Assembly: GCA_015657535.1 (NCBI GenBank)
Contig: JADHZB010001530.1
Span: 1 to 64,000, forward strand
Direction: 5' to 3'
DNA: 64,000 nt
DNA from: Nephromyces sp. MM_2019
Taxonomy: Eukaryota; Apicomplexa; Aconoidasida; Nephromycida
Shown here one piece after another: positions 23,551 through 35,209 of the stretch. The notes beneath the pieces were generated by a model. That model made no database searches. It saw only the letters and a program-made list of their open reading frames with translations, and was not told where the DNA came from. The number at the start of each line of letters is the position of its first letter. The stretch's first letter is position 1. A program made the position numbers and the translations under genes.

Positions 23551-24908
23551 CCATGCCCCATATTCATTTGAAGTCTCTTTCGATTTATGGCATCGCTCTC
23601 TGAAAGGGTAAAGCGCGTCAACTTAGTGTAGAAGCGAACTTCACATGTGATGGGCCGAAATAGCTGTAAAGCGATGTCAATGGTAGTTGACCCCATCTAG
23701 GCTTCGGCACTTGTATTGGTCAAGGCAAGCAGCTGGAATCCACGTAAACCTTAACTGCACTGTTCATACAACTGCACGCTGCCCGCTCGTTTTCCCATTG
23801 AGTCCCTATCACGGAGCGCTTTCCTCGATAGGTCGACCACGGTACATTCCTAGCTATGGCAGATGATACTTGCAGCGAAGAAGTAAGCGAGACTGTGTAG
23901 TACTATTGGACTTGCAACGATATTTGACGGAACTACAAGCTACTGTGGCAATCGATGCGTGTACAAAGTGATATTTTTCACATAGGATAATACTTACATG
24001 AGTGTTGACTTCCCCATTTTTTTTTCACTCAAATTTATCCTGCTTCCTGCGCCGCGCAAGGTTTGGTCGTGGCGCACTGTTCATAAGGTTAATAAACGAT
24101 GCTTTTTAACTCAAGTACACGATACAGCAGTGTCTTCATTGAATTGTATATCGTATATGCAGTTTAGGGTATTCCGAGTATGCTTTTGGCTGCGCGTAAA
24201 TGTAAAAGGTCGTTAGACGATGAATTTTTGCGCGAGATTCAAGTGTTTACTCGGACCTCAGTTTACTTTTGGTAAAATATGATGATTTGTATGACTGCGC
24301 TATATGGTATAGGCTTAGAAGCTTAGCCATTTTGCGTCATAATCTTTTGTATATCTTCTTGATATGCTACAGTCCAAATTTGCGTTGGATATTACCTTTG
24401 AATATGCAGCGATCTGCATTCGCTTTTACATTTTGTCCTCAGCCCTTCAAAGTTGTTGCTTTCCCTGTTTTGATTGGGTTTGCTTCATGTAATGCATAAT
24501 TCCTTTTGTACCCCTAGTCATTATTCTTTTACGAGTTCGGTGAAAATGCCAGTCTGCTCTTTCGCTCTTAGATCATTGCAATTCGTATGCATTTACTAGA
24601 TTTCGTCTTCTTACGTGTTTATAGCTTGAGTTTCGTGCAGTCTTTTGGTGGCATCTTGACCTCGGCATGAATGTATGTGTGTTTCAGTGTGTTCTGTCAA
24701 TCTCGGCACCCCTGTAAATTTATCTTTTTTTCAGTATTTCTATCAATTTTGTATCTTTTAATGTTTTTTGGCGCAGTCCTTCCCCTAATTCTGCACTGAT
24801 ATAACTTTTTGCTTGATCTTTTGAATTTGTGGGGATGATTGTGTGTGCTTTTGTAAAATTTCTTTTGAAATCGTAGCTAGCCTGTAGCTCGTTTCTAGAC
24901 TTTTCCAG

Positions 24909-26979
24909 AGAATTCCTCGCCTGTTTTAATAAATTTGGTTAAGGAAATAACGTGTTGAGCTTCCGCGCATAAAACGAGTTGAATTTTTAGAGGAAGCCTC
25001 CTCTTGCATAACTAAAAAGGGTCATTTCTGGTTTTTTTGTTTATAAATTGCTTACTTTAATATATTACGTCCTTGGGTTTTTTTATGCTCTCTTCCCTTA
25101 TGCCATGCACTCCTATTACTCTTCTTTCGTTCCACTCCTACTCTAGCATAACCTATGCCACCGAATGAAATGATGATTGGCAGTTTTTTCGATTGTAGAT
25201 TTATCCAAATTGAGACTGCCGCGTGATTTTGAGCTTGCGGTGGAGAACGCAGTATGGCGGTACGTTCAATATGTGTGCCTTATTGCTTATAAAATCATAA
25301 AAAGGTGAAATTCTACGCGGATGTTTCACAGGCACGATAGCAGGCAGCATTGAACGAATTCATTCTTTATGATTTATACTCGGAAACTCAAGAAATTGTA
25401 CTTTCCGTTCATTTAGAACTATAGATAAAGTCTTATTGCTTGAGTTGCTTCTTCTCTTCTTGTATAAGTAGAGATAACATCCAATTACTCCAGCTGCTTT
25501 CTCTTCTATCGGACTTGTTTTGGCTTTTTTTTGTGGATCAAGTACATTGTCAAATTACTCTTATCCGTGATATATATTGTGTATGATTTTAGGCGCCGTT
25601 TCTTCTCTTGATAATCGGGTTGGATTCCTAACTTGCCAAGATGCAGATAGAGGCATTAGGAATCTTGCACCATAATGCTAAACCCGGTTAGTTGATAGCC
25701 TTATAGATTTGAGTATATGCATGAAACTACGTACGCCTTGAAGCCTACTAATCGTGAATTTGAGTAATTTTAGCGAAAATTTAACCTCATTAAGGTGAAT
25801 CTCTGCCTTTTAGTGTAGTTTTCAGTATTCTATGCTGTATCACCACTTATCGGAAAGTTGTAGATTTCAAGATTTTTTTTTAGAGCAATTTATGCTGATA
25901 ACCTCAATTTTTCTTTGGAATTTAGTGAAATATTTGCTTTTTTAGGAGTTTTGTATGGTTTTCATTTCATTTTTTCTTCCTTGTTTGGTGTTTTTTTGCT
26001 TTTTTATGTGGTTTTACGTTAAGTTTCTTTGATTTTTTTACATTTTCATCGATTTTGCTTGCTTTTTCACGGTTTTTCTTCAAAGTAGCGAAGCTCAAGA
26101 AGTTTCGCAAAGCTCGTTGTAATATCATATCCATCCTCGTGTTAATTTCAAGGAATGAATTGAATAATATGTTTTCTAGATATCACTTTGAGATTTGTGT
26201 TTTTTTCTGAAGGATTAATCATTATTTTTGCTGACTAATTGAAAAACTGTTTGGTTTTTTTCTGCTTTCATGGTTTTTGAGGGGAAAATTCAAGTTTTCC
26301 CTCTTCATCAGAGCGGTAAAACTACTTTTTCAAATCCAAAGTAATCTGAGAAGCTACACGATTTTCTTGCTCACATAGTCTTTAAAACTTTTCTCTTGTA
26401 CTTGTGCTATTGCAACACAAAAATCCTTTTTTTATCAATTGGGAAGACTCTGCTTCATGATGATTTACCAAGAAAAGCATTCGGCATTGGTTCTATGTGT
26501 GTGTGCTTATTTGATTCCATCCAGGAATGATGAATGTGGAATTGAGGCATTTTCCTCTCTATAGGGGATCAATAGCTGCAATGTAATATTTGTTGAGAAT
26601 TTAGCGAATTCGAGCATATCTTCTCAGCATATTTGACACCAGCACAAAGTCGGCAGCATAGGCACACAAAAAACTGTTAGCATACGTACGCGCAACCTAC
26701 AACACACACAACCGACAACACACACAATGCTGAAAGGCAGGTATAATGTGTGTATAACGAGGATTATTCGTAAGGAGCTGACTTTGTAGATGAGTCTAGT
26801 TTGTCTTTGGTAGGATAAAGGAGTCATTGAAACTTCACCCTGGAAAGCACTGAGGAAGCTGATAAGAGAGGTGTAGAGCAGTGTGTTGGATAGCTTCGCT
26901 GGGGTTGTCTTCTTCCCAGAAAAACCTCCGTATTCAAAGACTTCAGTATATCAGACACACACGCACACCTGCCCTCTAA
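24909..26979 (+). CDS. Unrecognised multi-exon gene upstream of choline kinase
   Basis: Exons with matching phase: 24909-24937, 25199-25259, 25469-25541, 25641-25686 and 26525-26582. They are followed, after an unresolved link, by 26814-26870 and 26920-26979 (stop TAA). Readable pieces are LSKLRLPRDFELAVENAVWR, DNIQLLQLLSLLSDLFWLFF, IEALGILHHNAKPG, VELRHFPLYRGSIAA and DKGVIETSPWKALRKLIRE, then a basic C-terminus KNLRIQRLQYIRHTRTPAL. Codon structure and donors (GTACGT, GTAAT) support real exons, but no family is recognised. The start codon was not settled; an ATG exon near 24.2 kb is possible. The link 26582 to 26814 does not match in phase, so one exon is missing there. The last intron is 49 nt. 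Reading through it would stop at GTG TAG, so the final exon is optional. The stop lies 515 bases before the choline kinase ATG, in the same orientation. Confidence 0.5.
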
Positions 26980-27494
26980 TGAAGACAGTATAAGCTGTTT
27001 TTTTAGGCAGTTTTGAATTCTTCACGATTCCTACTTGTACTGCTTGCTATATACCGTTTGATGACTGGTGATAGGCAAGTTTCTAGACATTTTTGGATGG
27101 AAAAGCAACGTTATTCAGCCTGTGTGTTTCTCTGTTTTTTTTAGTTTTTCACTGATTTGGCAAGCCTTTACCCATGTGTGCTGTGAAATTTTCGCGATGA
27201 TGCGGTGAAAATCGTAAACTGTATGTATGAATCTCAATTTTATTTAAGTTGGAGGCTTTTGTGCACTGAAATCCTGTTCTTGGACTCAATTTTATGGTAT
27301 TTATTAGTAATTTCTGGCGTTTTTTCTGGAGATTCTATGCATCGCACATCGCACGCATATACGTGCCTGCACACACTGACTTGCACACCAATGCACACAT
27401 ATCCACATCCTTTAAGCCATTTTTTGGCTTCATTGTAGCCTTTAATTCTTTCCTGCTAACGTAAATTTCCGCTCCACTTTATTCTTTTGCAGCG

Positions 27495-30400
27495 ATGGGA
27501 GATTCATTTCTTAAAGCAGAGAGAGATTTCCCGAGGGTGAGCATGATTGTAGTGTGTGTGTTCTTTTTTTTTGGAAGGATGTGTGTTAGACATGCTTTTA
27601 TGCGTGGATAAAATCTAAGGATATCGTGTGTAATCCCTTGATATTTTTAAGGGGGTTTTTATCACGTGTGTCTGAGGTATTTCAACACAAGCAAAGCAGC
27701 GCACACTGATCAACACTAAAAAAGCAACACAAACAGATCAACACACAAAACGACACACCAAGCAACACACACACCAATGCATACACACTGATATTTTTAT
27801 GAGACCTTTTCTATCAAAGTGCTGAACTTTTGCTGCTTATTATACCTGCCTAAAGGAAATTAAAAATATTATTTAATATCAAATAAAAACTGAAAACCAG
27901 ATACTAATTTTTATCTTACGCACACGCCTGTATAGAATGTGTGTGCAATTCTCTACCTCTATATTGCTACATGTGTGAAAAATGGAATTTTATGTTTTTT
28001 TTTTATTGGAAATACACATAGAAAGCAATATATAGCGATAAAATAAGTATGTATATAGAAATTAAAGTGTGTGCTGTCAGTGCATCAATTTGGTCGAGCT
28101 TTTTGTGTGCATAATCGGCAGTTCTTTTTCTTCCTCTTGTTCTCAGCTTTGTATCTTGTATTCTGATTGTTTAAAAAAATCCTCTTCGTTTCTTGTTTTC
28201 CCTAAAAAGTGTGGTATTTTGACGTTTTCTTCTCCTTTCTCTTCTTCTAGGAACTCGCTGATTCCTCACGTGTAACGACGCCTTCTCCCAATATCACTGC
28301 CACCAACTCCCCAAGCACTACTTCCTCCACTTCGCAGCGTTTGCTTCCTAATAATCATTATGAGGTGCATTACAATGGAAATACGTCTTCTTTAGAGAAG
28401 GAAAGATCTAGTGGTGTAGCGCATCGTGGTGTTCTAGCTTTTGATTCTTCCAGAATAAAATCAATTTGTATGCAGAGTGTTCCAGGATGGGTAAGTTGAA
28501 GTGGGAGAATCGATTTTTTAAACCTCACTTTGTTTTGTGTGTGTGTGCGAAAAATGTGCTCCCTGACCCACCTTGCTGAGGCTTTTTCGAGGGTTTTTGA
28601 TTGAATTATGGCGTTAACTTTATTGTTTTATACGTTTTTTCTGTGTTTTTATCAGGAAAAGATCTGCAATTTGTGCTACAAACTTCTTCGCTTTGGAAAT
28701 TTTTTTAATTTTTAATGCGTTGCTTTTAGGTTACAAAGCAAAGGGTGTACGTACACGCACCGACACACACACACACACGCAAAATCAACCAAGAGCACTA
28801 ACTGTAGAAAAATCTTCACATCATCTCCGCTATTTTTGCTACTTCAATTAGATATCTACACGCGCAGCATTTATAGCATCTTTTTTTTGTATGCGAAGCT
28901 TGGTAGCCAGCTAGCCTTGTAGTTTTCGCTTCTTCGTGTGTTGTTGCCTTGGTTTTCACGACTTTTTGAAGTGAAGATTTTATTGATGAATTAATTGGTT
29001 TGAAGCTCTATTGCTGCAGATGGTAGAGATTTTATGCATTCCGATGTGGTAGATTCTCGCTTATTTCGCTGTATTTTTACGCAATTTTTTGCGCTTTTTG
29101 TAGTTGTTATAATATGCATGTTGTGTGTGTGTGTTTTTGCATCCACTTGTTTGTGTGTTTTTGCATGTTCTCAGTGATGCTAATTAGCTTATTTTGCACA
29201 CACAAAGGGGGATTCTAGTTTCTTCTGTTGAATACTAAGCTCTTCCTAGCAGCTTTCATTTAGAGAAGGTATTTTTTTAAGTTGCTTCGATATACTGTAT
29301 GGATCTTCTCTCTCGTTGATATGATTTATAGATCCTTTTTCTATCTCTTGTCAATATGCTGTTTCTTTGCTTTCACACACAATATCATCTGGAAGATACC
29401 CTTTATCTTTTTGACTGATCCATCTTTTTCCTTCTATGAAGAATGACTCTCATTTCTTTCAATACACACACACACACACACTGTGTGTTAAATTTTCCCT
29501 CCTTTTACTACCGCTGCCTTCTTCTTTCAGGCTGCTTACGACTACGAGCAAATCCAAGTCGAACCTATTTTATCTGGATTAACGAATAAGCTGTTTTCTG
29601 TACATATTTTGTCTAAAACAAAGGAGAAACTGCCTTTAAGGCATAAGCGAGTGCTCTTTAGGGTTTATGGGGAAAACACACAAGATTTTTACGATTCAAA
29701 GTTTGAGGTTGAAGTCTTCATCGCTTTGGGGAAATATCATTTTGCTCCTTCTTTAATTGCTACTTTTGAGGTAATTTGGATTTCTTATGTTTTCTCTTGT
29801 TCTGATGTTTTTGCTTCTTTACTGATGCTTTTTCTTCTTCTTCTGATGATTTTGTAGAATTGCTTCATCATTCCTTCTTGGCAAAAATTGTCGATAAAGT
29901 GATACATTGCAGTGTATTCTTGCTGGTATGTATCTCCGTATGTGGCTTTGTGTGTGTTGTATATGTGTTTGTGTGCTGCTTGTGAGTATTGGTGTGTAGA
30001 TGCGTGTGGGTATGTTATATATATGGCTCTATTTGTGTGTGTGCATTTCCAGATTTATATGTGTATATGTGTATTTCTAGATGTATTTTTTTGTGTGTTT
30101 CCAGCGTTATTGATGTGTGTGTGTGCACATGCATTTACATATATATTGTGCACATATATATATCCATCACTGAGGAGTAGAGGAGTTAATATTTTGCATT
30201 CTCACTGTAAAATCTCAGTTTAAACAGCCTTTCGTACCCTCCTACGGGCTGCTATAATGAGCTGATAAAGTCTTCTTTCTGGTGCACTACTGTGTGCCTT
30301 CAGTCATGTATCTTCCCAGTTAGATTTCGGCCTTTGTCAATACACATTCAAGTGATTTTCCACCAGATGAGTGTGTGTGTAAACTCCTATGTCAATGCCT

Positions 30401-31251
30401 TCTGTGATGTGTGCGCATCTTTTTCCCTCCCTTTATAGTGTTGTGTGTGCACCTTTTCTCCCCCTGTATGTATTGAATTCAAATGAGCATCTTTTACAGG
30501 GAGGACGCATAGAAGAATGGCTTCTCGGAGTACCTCTGAAGGTAGAAAATCTTCAAAATCCCTCAATAGGTTGCACTGTAGCTACACTGGTAAGCGAGTT
30601 TGAAGTATTTTTTGTATGTGTGTGTGGGGATTTCTGCACGCGTACCTGCATACATACCTGCACACTGTTTCAATGCCTTCCTTACTATGCTCAAAGAGGA
30701 TGTTTTTTCCATAAAAGGCTAAAATTACGTCCATTCTCACGCAAAAAGCTCGATTTAGAGCGTTTTGTTTGCCAAGTGATGTAGCAGAAGATGCTGTGTG
30801 TGTATAGGCAGAGATCCTCGCTTGCTTCGCTGTTTGAAATAAATTTGATATTGCATGAAAGAATGTATGGGTCACTTCTTTGTTACGTGGTGTGTGTGTG
30901 TATATTCTTGTATTTGAGAGGTGTTTTTTAGTGTGTATTGTTATGATTGGGATGTATATAGCGACCTCTTTCTTTTTTCCTGATGTTTTAATTCGAATAG
31001 CCTCTTTTCCATTTGTGTGCTGCTTTGCGGATAATAAACATGTGTGTCTGTTTTTTGTCTATAGGAATGTTGTTGCACTTGTGTGCACACACGTATACAC
31101 ACACGAAAGAATATGGAAAGAAATCTATATAGACATGCGTATATATATATACACACAAAACACACACACAAATGCTCATATACATGCGTATATAAAGATA
31201 CACGTATGCTCATACGCGCACGTGCTCATATGCGCACATATGCTCATACAT

Positions 31252-31301
<50 letters not shown>

Positions 31302-34300
31302 TTAAATTAACTTCTTTAGCTCTCTGATACCATCTTATAAGAAATATGCTGATCTCATCCAAAGTATTTTGAAGAAATTAAAGTATGAAAAACTGATGAA
31401 ATCAATAGATTTTTATGCTTTTTCACTGTAACTACACTCTGCTGCATCCTATATGAAAATTTTTTATTTTAAATAAAAAGATGTTTTGTAAGCATTTTCT
31501 TCGTTTATAAAATTCTTTTATATTCAACAAAAAATATCTCGAAAGCTGATTTCTTTGTTTTTAATGAGAAAGAAATGCCTTTTTTCCAAAATGGGAGGAA
31601 ATTCCACCTCTTTTTACAACTTTAACATTTAGCAATAAAATGTCTTTGCCACATATAATCTTCGCATAACCCGTGTGTGTGTGTGTGTGTGCGCATATCT
31701 TGTATTTGAAGAGGAGAAACTAAGTATGACTGCTTCAATGCTACCACAATGCGCGATCTATATACACCTTTTTCTTTTTTTTTATCTTTCTCCTTTAGCT
31801 CCCTTTTCTCCCTCTTCTCCTTTGGCTTTCTCTTCTCCCTCTTCTACTTTAAATTCGCGATGTTTTTGCGGTTTTGCCTTGCAGCTCGGCCATTTCCATC
31901 TGCTCCACAACTCTGTCCCAGACTTCTCGAATTGGCCTCGCATCCCCTTCCTCTTTCCACGATTGAGGAATTGGAGGGATCGTGCTGTGAAGATTATGTC
32001 AAGCAGTTTTCGGTAGGTAGTGGTGAAGATGAGCTTTTTTCACACACATAATGCTGTTTGCTAATCAGCTTTTTGGGAAGATGAGTAACTTAGCGTTCAA
32101 TATATAAACGTATGTGTGAATAGTTTTTTTATGGGGAATCTGTGCTCTTTGCGGGTTTTTTTGAAGATTTTCTTGGATGTTTTGAAGGCTTTATTGCTAG
32201 TGGAATAGGAGAATTCTTGTGAGAAGTGGGAAAGTTTGTTTTTTCTGATTATCTCTAGCAAACTTTAATCCTACTTTTGATGGGAAACGGCAAGAATGTG
32301 TTTGTTCTATAAGAATTTATGAAGGTATATCAGGCAAAGTATGAAGGTTTTTAAAAATATGTTTAACTGAGTGGTTGGAATGATATTTGAAATGTTACAG
32401 AAGAACAGTTTTTTATTCATTGCGAATAGCTGCTTAGAAATAGCACTAATCAGCTTCTACACTATAGTGCACACACACACACACAGGCACATCTACGAAG
32501 CGAGTTGCTTAATCATACACTATAATGCATGCACACACACATAATAAGCGAGCTTCACAAGCATACACCAGAATGCACGCACACACACACATATCTACGA
32601 AGTGAGTTGCTCAATTATACACTATAATGCATGCACACACACATGCTAAGAGACGGTTTTCCTTTGATGCGAGTAGAGATTGCTTGCAGTATTTCCTCTC
32701 TCTTTTTATTTGGCAGAAGCTGCGATGCCTGAAACGACTTTTCTGTGTTTTTCTTCGTGTTCCTCAGTAATAAGATCATTTATTTTTTTGTGGTTCCTGT
32801 TTCAAGTTTTTACATACAACTATCCATTTTTTTTGAAGATTCCCAACCAAATCGATTTTTTGTGTGTTATTTGATGATATATGTGCTAGTTTGAATGTTT
32901 TTGTTGGCTTTTCTACCTTAAGCTGCTAAATACAGCCCTTTTCATAGGAAAAATCAGTACTTGATAGCTTAAATTTCCTTTTGCTTTGCTTTTTTTCATC
33001 AGAAAACGCTGGCTGATGATGCTGCATGAATTGGTAGCCTTGATGTCTTTTTTTTCTGTTTGGCTGTGTTTACAGTTGTTCAATTTGTGTGTGCCCCCCA
33101 TAATTTGTATTGAATTTTGCACGCTTTTTTTAGTTTTATTACGATTTTTCTGTTGAATTTTTTTTTTCCTTCAAAAAACCGATAAATTTGCGTTTCATGC
33201 AGATCCTCCCACGAAAAGGTACCGTTTTGGAGTTATATTTTAGAAGAGTCATATAATATTGAAGCTTTTGTGATGTCCAAGTGCTCCCAGTGTACTCCAG
33301 CAATGGATGTAGTGTTTTGCCACAACGATGTGCAGGAGAATAACATCATGAAGGTGAATTTTGGAGGAAATCCGCCTTTTTTCATCTTTTTAGACGTTTT
33401 TTTATATTAAAATTTTCAATTTTGTTTCATCTAGTGTGTGCAGGAAGTATTTTGTGGTGTGTATGCCTTGATTTAGTGATTATTCCTACTGTGCAATCTT
33501 CTGCACTTCAAAGACGAAAATCTCCTTGTCATCACTTCAAAAAGCCTCCACTTCCTCTTGAAAAACATCTTTCACCCCCATGAAGATTCTATTGATATTA
33601 TCATCTTCAGAAATCTGCAATTATCAGCTTTTTCTCCTTTTTCTGATCAGATTTTCTTCCAATTCCGCCGTTTTTCATCTTCACATTCCTCTCTGTAAAA
33701 TTTGCTGCAGCTTGGATCCAATCTCAGGCTGGTAGACTTTGAATATTCTAGCTTTAACTACGCTGGATTCGACTTGGCTTGCTTCTTCACTGAGTGCACG
33801 ATAGACTATACCGTATCAGGTCAGTGAAATATTTCTCATCTACTTGCTTCTGATGGGGTAAATTTCAACTTGCCGTGTTGTATGTGAGTGTGGCGGTATT
33901 TTTGAACTTTTCAAGCTGTGGGTTTTTCCACACTTTGATTTTCTTTACAAGAAGATGGGGCAATCCTACCGTGTGTTTATCTCTTCAAGAGAGAGTGTGT
34001 ATTTGTGTGTATGCTATTTTTTCCCTTTTTCTAGTGTGTGTTGATATCTTTAAGAGAGAGTGTGTATTTGTGTGTATGCTATTTTTTCCCTTTTTCTACC
34101 TTACGTTTATATCTTCATGCTCTACTTTCGTGTGTGTGTGTGTGTGTGTGTTTGTTTGTTTCCCGTTTTCTTTTTGTTTACTGATCTTGGATTTTTTGTT
34201 TAATAAGCTCCTTCGTTAGCCTACTTTCCCCTGTTTGGGTTTATTTCCCAGTTTCTCGAGGAAATCTTTTTCTTCATCTTCATTTTCAGAGCCTCCTTGC

Positions 34301-35209
34301 TTCGCTGTTAATCCAAATGCCTACTTTTGCCTGGAGTATCGCAAGCTTTTCGCTTCGATTTACCTCTCGCAATATTCTAATAAGCCGATATTACCTTCAG
34401 CAAATATAATCAACGATTTCTTAAACGAGGTGCGTGATTTTCTTCCGTGTGTATGAGTTTTTTGCCAGCATCAGCGGTGCGGTTCTATTAATCACTAGCG
34501 ATGCATTCTTGAAGATTAAAGAAACTATGATGTTATATCATTTGATGTTTTTGAAGGAGTGAATATAAATCTCTAAAATCCTTAAAATTTACTGCATTAG
34601 GATAAAAAATGCTTTTTTTTGTGTTGAAGGAAGGTTTTTTACTCCTTCATATGCATTTTATATATGTAGAAGTACAGGGAAGAAAGTGTTTGTTTTAAAA
34701 GACTTTTCTTTGAAGATTTCTTCTTAAAAAGTGATTGATAAAGAGAGGGGAAATGAGTTGCTCATGCTCTTATTTTTATGCACTCTGAAATACGGTTTAT
34801 TTGTGGATTATGCAATCCTTGCGTTTCTATCCGCTTTGCCGTAGCTGTTTCATCTTTTGTGCGTCTTACACCCACTGTGCGTATTGTGTGTGAGTATGTT
34901 TTATTGGCGTACTTACATTTTCTTTTGAATTACACTCTGTTAAGAGAAGCTCTAAAATCTAATTTTTCAAGGTATAAAGTAAGTTCGTTAACCTGCTTTT
35001 TTCAAGGCAAATTCAGCGCTTTTTCAAGTTTTATACTCTTATTTTATCTACAGATCGAGGTCTTCGTCTTAGCGGCACATATGCTGTGGTTTTTCTGGGC
35101 GATAATACGGTACTCTGCCTCAAATAGTTCGACGGATGATTTTGACTCCTTAAGCTATGCAAATGCTCGGGCTTCAATGTATCACACACAAAAACGCAGT
35201 TTAGAGTAG
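27495..35209 (+). CDS. Choline/ethanolamine kinase
   Basis: The enzyme uses ATP to phosphorylate choline (or ethanolamine), the first step of CDP-choline phospholipid synthesis. Nine exons join in phase: 27495-27536, 28251-28490, 29531-29770, 30500-30589, 31885-32012, 33203-33353, 33711-33819, 34290-34429 and 35054-35209 (TAG), giving 431 aa, the usual length. The N-terminal lobe carries EPILSGLTNKLFSV and VLFRVYG, then FEGGRIEEWL. The Brenner phosphotransferase motif VFCHNDVQENNIMK is at residues 284-297, with catalytic Asp in HND. The second motif is LVDFEYSSFNYAGFDLACFF (about 305-324), and the C-terminus has YANARASMYHTQKR, matching the family ending. The start ATG follows a phase-compatible 5' context, with no coding extension found. 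Residues 1-90 are Ser/Thr-rich and not conserved. HNDVQ favours choline kinase over ethanolamine kinase, but specificity cannot be read safely. Introns are 357-1,295 nt. Confidence 0.95.
28745..28756. promoter_or_regulatory. GTGTACGTACAC palindrome (intronic)
   Basis: Perfect 12-bp palindrome in choline kinase intron 2. Exact or near copies also occur at 311, 10499, 15289, 16405, 43153 and 46718. Function unknown. Confidence 0.5.
31246..31300. repeat. (CA)n microsatellite
   Basis: An almost perfect CA run of about 50 bases lies in choline kinase intron 4. A CA/TA-rich region precedes it from about 31,080, and a (TG)n run follows at 31,672. Confidence 0.95.
32460..32650. repeat. Four-copy tandem repeat, about 48-58 bp
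   Basis: Units start near 32460, 32518, 32566 and 32620. Each has CACTATAATGCATGCACACA (or a close variant) followed by a GCGAG/GTGAGTTGCT block. It lies in choline kinase intron 5. Confidence 0.8.
33987..34098. repeat. 65-bp tandem duplication in an intron
   Basis: A 47-bp block beginning AAGAGAGAGTGTGTATTTG occurs at 33987-34033 and again, identical, at 34052-34098. The duplication is recent and lies in choline kinase intron 7, where it also duplicates a TTTTTCTA polypyrimidine stretch. Confidence 0.9.

Larger units (their letters stand above)
17149..24908. other. Stretch without a resolved gene
   Basis: From about 17.4 kb the composition is even and microsatellites are nearly absent. It holds tandem repeats at 18.2, 18.74 and 23.38 kb, a possible signal-sequence exon at 19,047, a possible transposase remnant at 19.8 kb, and two overlapping open frames at 20.68-20.86 kb. 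T-richness on the + strand begins at about 24.2 kb and announces the next + strand gene. No complete gene could be assembled. Confidence 0.45.
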
